Assembly: GCF_001536285.1 (NCBI RefSeq)
Contig: NZ_FAOZ01000009.1
Coordinates: forward strand, 62,001-126,000
Reading direction: 5' to 3'
Length of the DNA: 64,000 nucleotides
DNA from: Parafrankia irregularis
GTDB taxonomy: Bacteria > Actinomycetota > Actinomycetes > Frankiales > Frankiaceae
Shown piece after piece: positions 52,962-61,696 of the stretch. The translations under genes and the position numbers were made by a program. Below the pieces are notes generated by a model. It saw only the letters and a program-made list of their open reading frames with translations, was not told the origin of the DNA and searched no databases. Numbering within the stretch: the stretch's first letter is position 1; each line of letters begins with the position of its first letter.

Positions 52962-54125
52962 TCAGTCGGGGCGGACGCCAGGCGCGTACTTCGGGACACG
53001 GAAGCTGACCTTGGTCCCGGCGCCGGGGGCCGTCTCGACGACCAGCCCGCAGTCGTCGCCGAAGACCTGGCGCAGCCGGGCGTCCACGTTGCCGAGGCCG
53101 ATCGAGTCGCCGGCCGGGTCGCCGGCCAGGGCGCGGCGGATCACCTCGGGATCACAGCCTGCGCCGTCGTCCTCGACCCAGATGTGGGCCCGGGCACCGT
53201 CGTCCATCGCGCCGAGGGAGACCTTCCCGACGCCGGACCGGCCTTCCAGCCCGTGCCGGACGGCGTTCTCCACCAGCGGCTGCACGCACAGGAACGGGAC
53301 CACCACCGGCAGCACCTCCGGTGCGACAAGCACCTGCACCCGCAGCCGGGACCCGAAGCGGGCCTTCTCCAGCTCCAGGTAGCGCTCGATGTTGCGCATC
53401 TCGTCGGCGAGCGTGGTGAACTCGCCGCCGCGCCGGAAGGCGTACCGGGTGAAGTCCGCGAACTCCAGCAGCAGCTCCCGGGCCCGTTCCGGGTCGGTGC
53501 GCACGAACGACGCGATCGCGGCCAGCGAGTTGTGGACGAAGTGCGGGCTGATCTGCGCCCGCAGCGCCCGCAGCTCCGCCTCGACGGCCCGCGTCCGGGA
53601 CGCCTCCAGCTCCGCCAGCTCGATCTGCGCGGACACCCAGCGGGCCACCTCCACCGCCGCGCGTACCAGGCTCGCACCGACATCCGGCACGTAGGCGGCG
53701 AGGGCGCCGACGACCTGGCCCTCGCTGGTCACCGGCACGATCACCGCCGCGCGCAGCGGGCAGGCCGCGTCGTCGCAGGCGATCTCCGCCGGCCCGAGTA
53801 CCAGCGTGCGACCATCGCGCAGCACCGGCTGGGCGTGCCCGCTGGCCGCCGGCGCGTGATGACCGCCGGAACCGTCCCACGCCAGCGTCGTGGCGGTGTC
53901 GACGAGGGCCACGGCATCGGTGCCGAGCAGCGTGCGCAGATGCCGGACGGAGCGGACCGCCCCGTCCCGCGTCAGTCCGGCGCGCAGGTGCGGCGCGGCC
54001 TGCGAGGCGGTGTGCAAAGTCGTGAAGGTGGCCCGGTCAGCCGGCGTCCCGAGATCCCGGCGGTGCCAACCGGCCCAGGACGGACGCCGCACCACCACAT
54101 TCACCGCCCGTTGACAGGCACGCAC
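52962..54125 (-). CDS. LytS-type sensor histidine kinase with GAF domain
   Basis: A 387-aa cytoplasmic kinase; no membrane helices are seen. A GAF-like sensor domain (HLRTLLGTDAVALVDTATTL through GALAAYVPD) precedes the His_kinase block with phosphoacceptor His in RAQISPHFVHNSLAAIASFV. The ATPase domain has VQPLVENAVRHGLEG (N box), VEDDGAGCDPE and GLGNVDARLRQVFG. The likely partner is the LytTR regulator at 41379-42215, usually adjacent to such kinases but here 10.7 kb away, with the Wadjet operon and two oxidoreductase genes between. Part of its GAF coding region is duplicated at 44343-44440. The exact start is uncertain. Confidence 0.87.
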   Translation of the reverse strand: MRACQRAVNVVVRRPSWAGWHRRDLGTPADRATFTTLHTASQAAPHLRAGLTRDGAVRSVRHLRTLLGTDAVALVDTATTLAWDGSGGHHAPAASGHAQPVLRDGRTLVLGPAEIACDDAACPLRAAVIVPVTSEGQVVGALAAYVPDVGASLVRAAVEVARWVSAQIELAELEASRTRAVEAELRALRAQISPHFVHNSLAAIASFVRTDPERARELLLEFADFTRYAFRRGGEFTTLADEMRNIERYLELEKARFGSRLRVQVLVAPEVLPVVVPFLCVQPLVENAVRHGLEGRSGVGKVSLGAMDDGARAHIWVEDDGAGCDPEVIRRALAGDPAGDSIGLGNVDARLRQVFGDDCGLVVETAPGAGTKVSFRVPKYAPGVRPD

Positions 54126-54161
54126 CGGAACTGACGAGTATCCATCCCGGAGCGGCGCGGC

Positions 54162-54803
54162 TCATCGGGAGGCCGCGGGCACCGGTCCGTGGCTGTTGAC
54201 CACGCTGACGGTGCCCCCCGCGAGCTGGTAGGACAGGCCGACCACCGCACATCGTCCCGCGGCGACCTCGGTCGCGAGCAGGACTGACCGGCCGACCAGG
54301 CCGTCCACCGTCCGCCGGATGTGCGTGTGCACGAACGAGTCGATGTCGGTGTGCCCGGCTGCCCTCGCGGACAGCACGCTTGGCATGACCCGCTCGACGA
54401 GGTCCCCGATATAGCCCGCCGGCGCGCTCCCGTCCCGATCCGCCTCGGACGCCGCGGTGACGGCGCCACACGCGTCGTGTCCGAGAACGACGACGAGGGG
54501 CGCGCCGAGCACGCTCACGCCGTACTCGATGCTGCCGAGCACCTCGGGCCCCGCAACATGCCCGGCGGTCCGGACCACGAAGAGGTCTCCCAGCCCTCGA
54601 TCGAAGATGATCTCGGCTGCCAGCCGCGAATCGGAACATCCGAACAGCACGGCGAACGGCTGCTGCCTGGGCGCCACCGCCGATCGCCGGTCGGCGTCCT
54701 GGTTCGGGTGCAGCCGTTCGCCCCGCACAAAACGCGCGTTGCCTTCCTGCAGGACCGCGAGTGCCTCGGCAGGTGTGGAAACAGCAGGATCGAAATCGGA
54801 CAC
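54162..54803 (-). CDS. Beta-class carbonic anhydrase
   Basis: Interconverts CO2 and bicarbonate; 213 aa. Zinc ligands are Cys56 in GCSDSR, His109 and Cys112 in GHDACG, with the Asp58-Arg60 catalytic pair, all in place. RTAGHVAGPEVLGSIEYGV is the conserved dimer/active-site stretch. The GTG at 54803 is chosen because the family core starts soon after; the frame is open further upstream through noncoding sequence. It stands alone 36 bp after the kinase start on the same strand. Confidence 0.9.
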   Translation of the reverse strand: MSDFDPAVSTPAEALAVLQEGNARFVRGERLHPNQDADRRSAVAPRQQPFAVLFGCSDSRLAAEIIFDRGLGDLFVVRTAGHVAGPEVLGSIEYGVSVLGAPLVVVLGHDACGAVTAASEADRDGSAPAGYIGDLVERVMPSVLSARAAGHTDIDSFVHTHIRRTVDGLVGRSVLLATEVAAGRCAVVGLSYQLAGGTVSVVNSHGPVPAASR

Positions 54804-54919
54804 GGACAGCAACCTACCGCTGGTCCGGAGCGCGACGGGCCTGATTGCGGCAACGACACCCGGCGTCGCGGTACTGCCTCCCTGCCCGGTCTGCCTCCTC
54901 CTGGACCGGTCCGCCTCGG

Positions 54920-55002
54920 CTACTCGATCTTCTCCGGTTCGGCGAGGCCCGCCAGGGCGGCGCGGTCCTCCGCCAGGGCGTAACCGGCCTTGACGGTGCT
55001 GT
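54920..55002 (-). pseudogene. Relic of the 3' end of the hydrolase-like gene
   Basis: The minus strand encodes GYALAEDRAALAGLAEPEKI and a stop, close to GYALPEDRTALAAFAEPERV at the end of the gene at 59921-61594. Similarity ends abruptly after about 27 codons. The rest of the 290-bp gap between the carbonic anhydrase and kinase genes holds nothing else I can name. Confidence 0.8.
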
Positions 55003-55090
55003 ACGCACGAGCATCCACCCGAACGCGAGGCGGGCCCGATGACCTCGTGCCGGAGGGGCAGCGTCACGATCACCAGTAGGGTCCGTTGTG

Positions 55091-57334
55091 ATGGACGGTT
55101 CGAGGGGGCGTGCCGTGGACGTACCGGGCGTGGATCCGCTGGACGACGACGACCCGCGAACCGTCGGCCCGTACACGGTGTTGGGCCGTCTCGGTGGTGG
55201 CGGGATGGGCACGGTGTACCTGGCGCGCCGTGACGGGCAGAGCCCGCCCGTCGCGCTGAAGGTGATCCGCGGTGACCTCGCGCGGGTGCCCGAGTTCCGC
55301 GAGAGGTTCCTGCGCGAGGCGCACGCCGCGCAGCGGGTCGCGAGGTTCTGCACCGCGGAGGTGCTCGACGTCAGCGTGGACGGCCGGCGCCCCTACCTGG
55401 TCACCGAATTCATCGACGGCCCCGACCTGTCGACCGCGGTGCGGAAGCGGGGCCCGCTGCCGATCACGGAGCTGGAACGGCTCGCGGTGGCCGTCGCCTC
55501 GGCGCTGACCGCGATCCACGCCGCCGGCGTGGTCCACCGTGACCTCAAACCGGGCAACATCATGCTGTCGTCGTCCGGGGCGCGCGTCATCGACTTCGGC
55601 ATCGCCCGCGCCCTCGACGTGACGACGATGATGACCCAGGGCGGTATCGGCACACCGGCCTTCATGGCCCCCGAGCAGGCTCTCGGCCAGCCGGTGACGG
55701 CCGCGGCGGACGTCTACGCCTGGGGCGGCGTGCTCCTGTTCGCCGGTACGGGACGGCTGCCCTACGGTGAGGCACCCACGCCTGTGATCCTCTACCGCGC
55801 GGTCAACGAGGAACCGGACCTCACCGGCCTGGACGCGGGCCTGCGGCCCCTCGTCGAACGCGCCATGCGCAAGGACCCGGCCGAGCGCCCGACCGCACAC
55901 GACCTCTTCCTCGAACTGGTGGGCGGCCGCCCCACCCCCGCACCTGCCCTCGGGTCGACAGCGCCTGGGCCGTCCGTCACCGGGCCGCTGGTTCCGGAGC
56001 CGGCGGTTCTCGCGGCGTTCGACGAGACGCTGCCGGTCTCGGCGCCGCCGTCGTTACCAGGGCCGCCGCCTCGCCTGGTCCATCAGGGTGACCCGCCGTT
56101 CCGGGACGGTCCGCCCCATCAGGAATCGGATGACGTCCCGGTCCCAGTCCCGGTCCGCAGCCGTCGGTCCCGTGGTCGGCTGCTCGGGGCGTTGGCCTCG
56201 GCCGCGCTCGTCCTCACGCTCGTGGTCGTGCTCGCAGTCGTCCGGATGGGCGATGACGACACGGGGGGTGCGCGGGCCGAGACCCCGGGCGGAGCCACGG
56301 CGACCTCGGCGGCCTCCTCCTCGTCCGCTCCCGAAGCCTCGTCCATGTCTGATGTCTCCTGCGCCACCGGAGCGATCGTCGCGGAGGGATCCACCGCCCA
56401 GAAGAGCGCGATGGATCAGTGGATCACGAACTACCAGAACCACTGCTCGGGCGCGACGATCACCTACCAGCCCACCGGCTCGGGCTCCGGACGCGCGCGG
56501 TTCGCCGCCGCGCAGGTCGACTTCGCGGGCTCGGACTCGATGCTCGAGGGTGACCAGAAGCGCGGGGCCGACGCACGCTGCACGGATGGCGTCGCCGCGG
56601 AGCTTCCGATGGCCGTCACGCCGATCGCGATTGTCTACAACCTGCCCGGTGTGGACGGTCTGCGGCTGTCTCCCGCCACGCTCGCCGGGATCTTCTCCGG
56701 CCAGATCCTCGTCTGGAACGCATCGGAGATCTCCGCCGACAACCCCGGTGTGAAACTGCCCAACACGGCGATACAGGGTGTTCACCGCTCGGACAGTGGC
56801 GGCGTCACCGACACCCTGACAACGTTCCTGGACGCCGCCGCCGGGGACGCCTGGACGTACGGCTCGGGCGTGGACTGGGAGGCCCCCGGCGGTGTGGGGG
56901 CGAAAGGCAGCGACGGCCTCGCGGCGACCGTCAAGGGCACACCGAACTCCGTCGGCTATCTCGACCTGCGGTCCGCGGAGAGCGCGGGTCTTCAGACCGC
57001 GAGAATCGAGAACGGCGCCGGCAAGTTCACCGACGTCTCCACTGGCGGTGTGACGGAGGGCCTCAGCTCGGCGCGGATCACCGGCACCGGTGGTGATCTC
57101 AGCTTCGTGAACGACTACTCCGCCATGACGGCGGGCGCATACGCGATCTACCTGGTGACCTACGAGATCGTCTGTACCAGGGGGCTGGAGTTCTCCCAGA
57201 GCGCGCTGGTCAGGTCCTTCCTGACCTACGTCTCCTCCGCGGCAGGTCAGGGAGCGGCCGCCGCACTCGGCTACGCGCCGCTTCCCGAGGGTCTGCGAAG
57301 CGAGGTCCAGGCCGTGATCGACGGGATCACCTGA
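55091..57334 (+). CDS. Ser/Thr protein kinase fused to an extracellular PstS-like phosphate-binding domain
   Basis: A 747-aa receptor kinase. Kinase domain, 27-285: Gly-rich loop GRLGGGGMG, Lys57 in VALKVI, HRDLKPGN (149-156), DFG (168-170) and GTPAFMAPEQ, all intact. A Pro-rich juxtamembrane linker leads to one helix at about 363-386. Outside, from about 430, comes a PstS domain: AEGSTAQKSAMDQWITNYQN, TGSGSGRARFAAAQVDFAGS for phosphate contact, SDSGGVTDTLTTFL, and a normal C-terminus. Mycobacterial PknD is encoded near pstS genes; here the two functions are one polypeptide. Likely senses phosphate and signals inside by phosphorylation. Confidence 0.9.
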   Translation: MDGSRGRAVDVPGVDPLDDDDPRTVGPYTVLGRLGGGGMGTVYLARRDGQSPPVALKVIRGDLARVPEFRERFLREAHAAQRVARFCTAEVLDVSVDGRRPYLVTEFIDGPDLSTAVRKRGPLPITELERLAVAVASALTAIHAAGVVHRDLKPGNIMLSSSGARVIDFGIARALDVTTMMTQGGIGTPAFMAPEQALGQPVTAAADVYAWGGVLLFAGTGRLPYGEAPTPVILYRAVNEEPDLTGLDAGLRPLVERAMRKDPAERPTAHDLFLELVGGRPTPAPALGSTAPGPSVTGPLVPEPAVLAAFDETLPVSAPPSLPGPPPRLVHQGDPPFRDGPPHQESDDVPVPVPVRSRRSRGRLLGALASAALVLTLVVVLAVVRMGDDDTGGARAETPGGATATSAASSSSAPEASSMSDVSCATGAIVAEGSTAQKSAMDQWITNYQNHCSGATITYQPTGSGSGRARFAAAQVDFAGSDSMLEGDQKRGADARCTDGVAAELPMAVTPIAIVYNLPGVDGLRLSPATLAGIFSGQILVWNASEISADNPGVKLPNTAIQGVHRSDSGGVTDTLTTFLDAAAGDAWTYGSGVDWEAPGGVGAKGSDGLAATVKGTPNSVGYLDLRSAESAGLQTARIENGAGKFTDVSTGGVTEGLSSARITGTGGDLSFVNDYSAMTAGAYAIYLVTYEIVCTRGLEFSQSALVRSFLTYVSSAAGQGAAAALGYAPLPEGLRSEVQAVIDGIT

Positions 57335-57347
57335 TCCGGGGCCGGTG

Positions 57348-59507
57348 TCAGAGCTGGCCGGCCCACAGGTCGGGGCCGAAGACCTCGTACCGGATGTTCT
57401 CGGCGGGCACGCCGCGGCGGAGCAGGCTGGCCCGGACGTCCCGCATGAACGGCAGCGGTCCGCACAGGTAGGCCCGCACGCCGTCCGGGACCGGAAGCTT
57501 GTCGGCGTCGATCAGGCCGGCCTCGACCCCGGGCCCGGGCGCCTCGTCGCGCTGCTCGTACCAGGTCAGCTCCTCGAAACGGCGCAGCTGGCGGCCCAGC
57601 ATCCGCACCTCGTCGCGCACCGGGTGGGACCGCGGGGAATGGTCCGCGTGGGCGACGACGACGCGCCGGTCCGGCCGCGTACGGGTGACGTGGTCGAGCA
57701 TCGCGACCATCGGAGTGATCCCGATTCCGGCACTGACCAGCAGCAGCGGGTCGAAGCTGTCGTCGAGGACGACGTCCCCGAATGGCTGGCTCACGTCCAG
57801 CACCGTGCCGACATCGACGCTGTCGTGGATGAACGAGGAGACCGCCCCGTCCGGGTTGCCGTCCGATCCACGCACCCGGCGGACGGTCAGGCGCATCCCG
57901 GCCCGTCCGGGAGCTGTGGAGATGGTGTACTGCCGGGGCTGCCGTCGTCCGTCCGGAAGGTCGACGGCGACCGACACGTACTGCCCGGCCTGCCAGGGCG
58001 GTGCCGGCTGGCCGTCCGCGGGGAGCAGCAGCAGCGAGATGACGTCGGGCGTCTCATCGGTCCGGCGGATGACCTCCCAGGGGCGCCAGATGTGCCTCGG
58101 GTCCACCCCGGCTCGCTGGTAGACACGGGCTTCCTCGGCGATGAGCTGGCAGGCGAACAGCCAGTACACCTCGTCCCACGCGGCGGCGATCTCGGGTGTG
58201 ACGGCGTCGCCGAGCACGTCGCCCACGGCGGCGAGCAGGTTCCGGCCGACGATCGTGTACTGCTCGGGGAGCACCCCCAGGGAGGCGTGCTTGTGGGCGA
58301 TCCGCTCGAGCACGGGCTGGAACGACGGGGCCTGCGGGTCGATGAGCTGCGTGGCGTAGGCGACCACCGAGGCCGCCAGCGCCCGCCGCTGGTCGCCGTT
58401 GGCCTGGTTGCCCTGGTTGAACAGGCGCAACAGCTCGGGGTGCGCGGTGAACAGCCGCGGGTAGAACGCCGAAGTGATCTCGACGCTGTGGGCGGCGACG
58501 ACCGGGGCGGTGGCGCGCACGACAGCGGCCGATTCGATGGAGAGCACGAGTCGTCCTCCTGACCCGGTTCCGCCGGCTACGGAACCTGAGGGGGTGGATA
58601 GGTCCGGGATGGATGAGGGGAGAAGCCCGGACGGGATGGAGCCGTCTGCCCCAGGGCTGTCGAAGGCCGGCCCTGCTGACGGAGGGGGATCGAGGTGGGC
58701 GATGCACAGGTCTGGTTCGACGAACGGCACGACGCGCGGCACCAGCGGGCTGCCCAGTCGTTCGAGCAGGCCGGAGAGCAGGCCCGCGTGCACCGAGCAG
58801 ATGACGTCGGGGTGGACCGCTGCCACGGCCCGGAACGGGCAGGAGTGCAGCAGCATCCGCCGGCCCACTCCCGCGGTGCCCGGGGTACCCGGGGCGTCGG
58901 CTGGTTCGACTTCGGGGTCGAAGCCGAGTTCGGCGAACACCGCGGCCGCCTGGTCGATGGCGGTCGTCTGGTCGACCAGGCGTGCCTGTTCCGCGGGGCC
59001 GGAACCCGGCCGGGCGTCCGGTCCTTCGGCGGGGGCTGGCGCGGGTTTCTCGACCTGTCGGCTGGCCCAGGCCTGTCCGGCCTGGCGCGCGATCCGGGCA
59101 CGTTCGGCCGGGGTGGCGGCCAGGTTCTCCGCCAGCACGAACAGCAGCTGTTCGTGCTCGTAGCCGGCGCCGCCGTCGTCGTCGGCCGGGTCGCTGGCCG
59201 TCGCACCGGCGGCGACGGGTGAGTAGGTCACCCTCGGTCGGCCGGGGGCGGAACGGGGTTCCGGCCGTGCGCTGACCAGGCCGGCTCCGACCAGGACGTC
59301 CAGGTGGAAGCGCACGGTGGAGACGGCGAACCCGGTGGTCTCGGCGAGTTCCCGGGCGTCGAGCGGCCGGCCGGCCGCTCGCAGGGTGGCCAGCAGACCG
59401 AGCCGGCTGTCCGTGGCTAGCGCGCCGTGCCGCCGGGCCCGCCCGCCGCCCCCGGTGCCGGGCCCGGTGTCACCTGCCGGGCGGACGTGCCGCGGTTCCG
59501 GCTGCAT
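57348..59507 (-). CDS. HTH/Cys-rich regulator fused to flavohaemoglobin (NO dioxygenase)
   Basis: A 719-aa fusion. Residues 30-95 form a winged helix (RLGLLATLRAAGRPLDAREL, then FAVSTVRFHLDVLVGAGLVS). Residues about 215-270 carry Cys/His positions (HSCPFRAV, VICSVHAG, DLCIAHL) like SufR-type Fe-S regulators. After a Pro/Ser/Gly linker, residues 321-719 are a full flavohaemoglobin: globin with the proximal His region RIAHKHASLG, FAD site RQYTIS and NAD site GIGITPM. The ATG at 59507 follows GGGAGG. An internal GTG at 58547 has AGGAGG 7 bp upstream, so the enzyme may also be made alone. In related genomes I would expect two neighbouring genes; here there is no stop between them. Confidence 0.87.
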   Translation of the reverse strand: MQPEPRHVRPAGDTGPGTGGGGRARRHGALATDSRLGLLATLRAAGRPLDARELAETTGFAVSTVRFHLDVLVGAGLVSARPEPRSAPGRPRVTYSPVAAGATASDPADDDGGAGYEHEQLLFVLAENLAATPAERARIARQAGQAWASRQVEKPAPAPAEGPDARPGSGPAEQARLVDQTTAIDQAAAVFAELGFDPEVEPADAPGTPGTAGVGRRMLLHSCPFRAVAAVHPDVICSVHAGLLSGLLERLGSPLVPRVVPFVEPDLCIAHLDPPPSAGPAFDSPGADGSIPSGLLPSSIPDLSTPSGSVAGGTGSGGRLVLSIESAAVVRATAPVVAAHSVEITSAFYPRLFTAHPELLRLFNQGNQANGDQRRALAASVVAYATQLIDPQAPSFQPVLERIAHKHASLGVLPEQYTIVGRNLLAAVGDVLGDAVTPEIAAAWDEVYWLFACQLIAEEARVYQRAGVDPRHIWRPWEVIRRTDETPDVISLLLLPADGQPAPPWQAGQYVSVAVDLPDGRRQPRQYTISTAPGRAGMRLTVRRVRGSDGNPDGAVSSFIHDSVDVGTVLDVSQPFGDVVLDDSFDPLLLVSAGIGITPMVAMLDHVTRTRPDRRVVVAHADHSPRSHPVRDEVRMLGRQLRRFEELTWYEQRDEAPGPGVEAGLIDADKLPVPDGVRAYLCGPLPFMRDVRASLLRRGVPAENIRYEVFGPDLWAGQL
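58545..58560 (-). promoter_or_regulatory. Internal ribosome binding site and GTG start for flavohaemoglobin
   Basis: AGGAGG (58555-58560), a 7-nt spacer and GTG (58545-58547) lie in frame inside the fusion gene, exactly where the globin homology begins. This is the best Shine-Dalgarno match in the region and predicts a second, 399-aa product. Confidence 0.7.
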
Positions 59508-59558
59508 CCGAACCTCCCGATCTCGACCTTGTAGAAGTTCGATGTCGGGAGCATAAGC

Positions 59559-59572
59559 ACGAAGATATTCGT
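59559..59572. promoter_or_regulatory. Inverted repeat in the AT-rich promoter of the regulator-flavohaemoglobin gene
   Basis: ACGAA-GATA-TTCGT lies 52 bp upstream of the start in a stretch (59535-59610) much richer in A/T than the surroundings. It is a candidate operator for the HTH domain encoded downstream. Confidence 0.45.
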
Positions 59573-59723
59573 TTTTACTATCAGAGTCGTTTTTATGCAA
59601 TCCGTCACAGCCGCTGGACACGAAGTGCTGGGAACCCTTATAGGCTGGCGCGCGTGAGTGAACGCCGGATTCCCGGCCAACCGGACCACTGAGGAGACCG
59701 CTCAACGGTGGGTTGTGGGTTCT

Positions 59724-59758
59724 TCCTCAGCTGGGCACGCGGTGTGCCCAGCTGAGGA
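59724..59758 (-). terminator. Strong hairpin after the hydrolase-like gene
   Basis: A perfect 15-bp stem (TCCTCAGCTGGGCAC and its complement) with a 5-nt loop lies 160 bp past the stop at 59921. It is the only structured element in the 410-bp gap between the two minus-strand genes besides the promoter region. Confidence 0.6.
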
Positions 59759-59920
59759 GGACGAGATGCTGGTAGCGGCGGGCCGGGCAGCCGACTGGGG
59801 CCTTGCGCGCCGGGGCTCGGCAGGTCAGGCCGTGGTCGCGAGGGCCCGGTGGCCCTGCGAGGGGAGGGTCAGAACGAGGGCAGCCAGCCCGGTGAGGGTG
59901 ACGATGGACGTCCGTATTCC

Positions 59921-61594
59921 CTAGCTGACACGCTCCGGCTCGGCGAAGGCCGCGAGGGCGGTGCGGTCCTCCGGAAGGGCGTAGCCGGCGGTGACGGTGC
60001 TGTCGACGGCGTCGTCGTAGCGCTGCTGGTAGGTGGCCCGGTCCGGGTAGAGCGCGGCCAGCCGGTCGGCGGGCAGCGGCTTCGCCGAGCCGAGCAGCAG
60101 GCAGAGCACCGACGGGTCCGGGCCCTGCGCGCCGGACAGCGACGCGACCGGGACGTCGACCGGTGGGGTGCGGATTCCGCCGAGCGCGATGCCGTCGGCG
60201 TCCCGGCGGATCTGCGGGGTCGCGCCCGGGGCGACCTCGATGAGCGGGGCGGCCTTCGGTGCCTTCCCGGTGGTGATCCACGCCGTGAGCGCCCGCAGGC
60301 CGGCCTTGGCGACGACGTGCATCGGCCCGTTGTTGATCGGCACGCCGCAGTTCATCTTGTCCGCGTTCGGCCCGAGCAGGTGCGCGTCGGCGTGCGCGGT
60401 GCCGGCGACCTCCCAGAGCCGGAACCGCTCGCTGTCAGGCTGGCGGGCCTTGTACGAGTTGAGCACGCCGAGCAGGTCGGACTCGGTCTGCGTGTTGAGG
60501 ATCGGGGCGTCCAGGTCGGTGCGCAGGGCCGTCGGCGCGCCCTGCAGGGCACCCGCGAGGTCGGCCGGCTGGTCGGCGCCGACCAGCGGCAGCCCGGCGG
60601 CGCCGCGGCTGTGCACGAAGAAGCCGTCGAACTCGGCGGTGAGCGGCTGCACGCCGTTGATGTAGGTGACGAGCGCCGCCGCCGACTGCGACTCGCCCGC
60701 CGCGACGACGACCGACGGCTTCGCCCCGTCCAGCCCGGCGCCGGCGCCGACCGCGCGGGCGACCTGGGTGTAGATGTCGAACGAGAAACCGTCGCCGGGA
60801 TGGGTGAGCGTCCCGTACCGGGCCGGGTCGATCGCGCGCAGGCCCCGCCCGGCGATGCCTTCGGCGCCGGGCGCGGTCACCAGTACCGGCCCGCCGAGGA
60901 TGCCGATGCGCTGCGCCGAGACGCCGACCCAGACGTCACCGCGCCGGGTGATCTCCTCCTGCAGGCTGGTCCACTCCGGGTCGGCGTCGACACCACCGCT
61001 GACGTTGAGCCATTCGACGACGACGGTTCCGCTGAACCGCTCGGTCTGCGCCGGCCGGCGCACCAGCACCCGGGTGCGGTAGGGCGCCGAGCCGTCCGGG
61101 GTGAAGGTCCACCGGCCGTCGGAGCTCAGCTCCCCTTCGGAGCGGTAGGAGGTGGCGGTGCCGGCGGCGACGTACTCGTGCTGCACGTAGCCGGCGGGCT
61201 CCAGGTCCGCGGGCGTCGGCGACCCGATGAACACGCCGTTGCCGCCGGTGAGCTCGGTGGACAGGTCCGCCGCCGGCCCCTCCGCCCGTGGCGTCGTCCG
61301 CGTGACGGCGGTCGGTGCCGCCGTCGTCTCGGCGGAGTCGCTCCCGTGCCCGGACGACGTCCGTCCGGCCGAGTCGGGCCGTTCGCCGGTGATCGGGTCG
61401 GAGCAGGCCGCGAGGACCGGCAGCAGCAGCGCCGCGGCCACCAGCGCACCCGCGCGGGCCGCGCCGCTGCGGCCCGGCCGGCGTAACCCCCGGCTTCCCG
61501 GGCTGCGCGGGACCGACGAGGAACGGGCCCCCCGGCGCAAGGCGGCGGACGAGTCGGTCCGCCGGGAACGGGACTCGGTCCCGAAGCTTGTCAT
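59921..61594 (-). CDS. Alpha/beta hydrolase-domain lipoprotein
   Basis: A 557-aa exported protein. Arg-rich N-terminus, hydrophobic core and lipobox LPVLAAC near residue 61. The mature part shows RVLVRRPAQTERFSGTVVVE, VVVAAGESQSAAALVTYING (nucleophile elbow GESQS), and FFVHSRGAAG, then LWEVAGTAHAD with the likely catalytic His; this matches the large actinobacterial family annotated as alpha/beta hydrolase domain protein, of unknown substrate. The ATG at 61594 follows GGAGAGG. A relic of its 3' end lies at 54920-55002. Confidence 0.82.
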   Translation of the reverse strand: MTSFGTESRSRRTDSSAALRRGARSSSVPRSPGSRGLRRPGRSGAARAGALVAAALLLPVLAACSDPITGERPDSAGRTSSGHGSDSAETTAAPTAVTRTTPRAEGPAADLSTELTGGNGVFIGSPTPADLEPAGYVQHEYVAAGTATSYRSEGELSSDGRWTFTPDGSAPYRTRVLVRRPAQTERFSGTVVVEWLNVSGGVDADPEWTSLQEEITRRGDVWVGVSAQRIGILGGPVLVTAPGAEGIAGRGLRAIDPARYGTLTHPGDGFSFDIYTQVARAVGAGAGLDGAKPSVVVAAGESQSAAALVTYINGVQPLTAEFDGFFVHSRGAAGLPLVGADQPADLAGALQGAPTALRTDLDAPILNTQTESDLLGVLNSYKARQPDSERFRLWEVAGTAHADAHLLGPNADKMNCGVPINNGPMHVVAKAGLRALTAWITTGKAPKAAPLIEVAPGATPQIRRDADGIALGGIRTPPVDVPVASLSGAQGPDPSVLCLLLGSAKPLPADRLAALYPDRATYQQRYDDAVDSTVTAGYALPEDRTALAAFAEPERVS

Positions 61595-61696
61595 ATCTAC
61601 CTCTCCGGAAAGACTGTGCCGCCAGTCGGGCCGCATGCCCGCGCGGATCATCCGGCGGCGTCGTGACGTGCCCGTGAGCCTGCCGCCTTGCACGAT

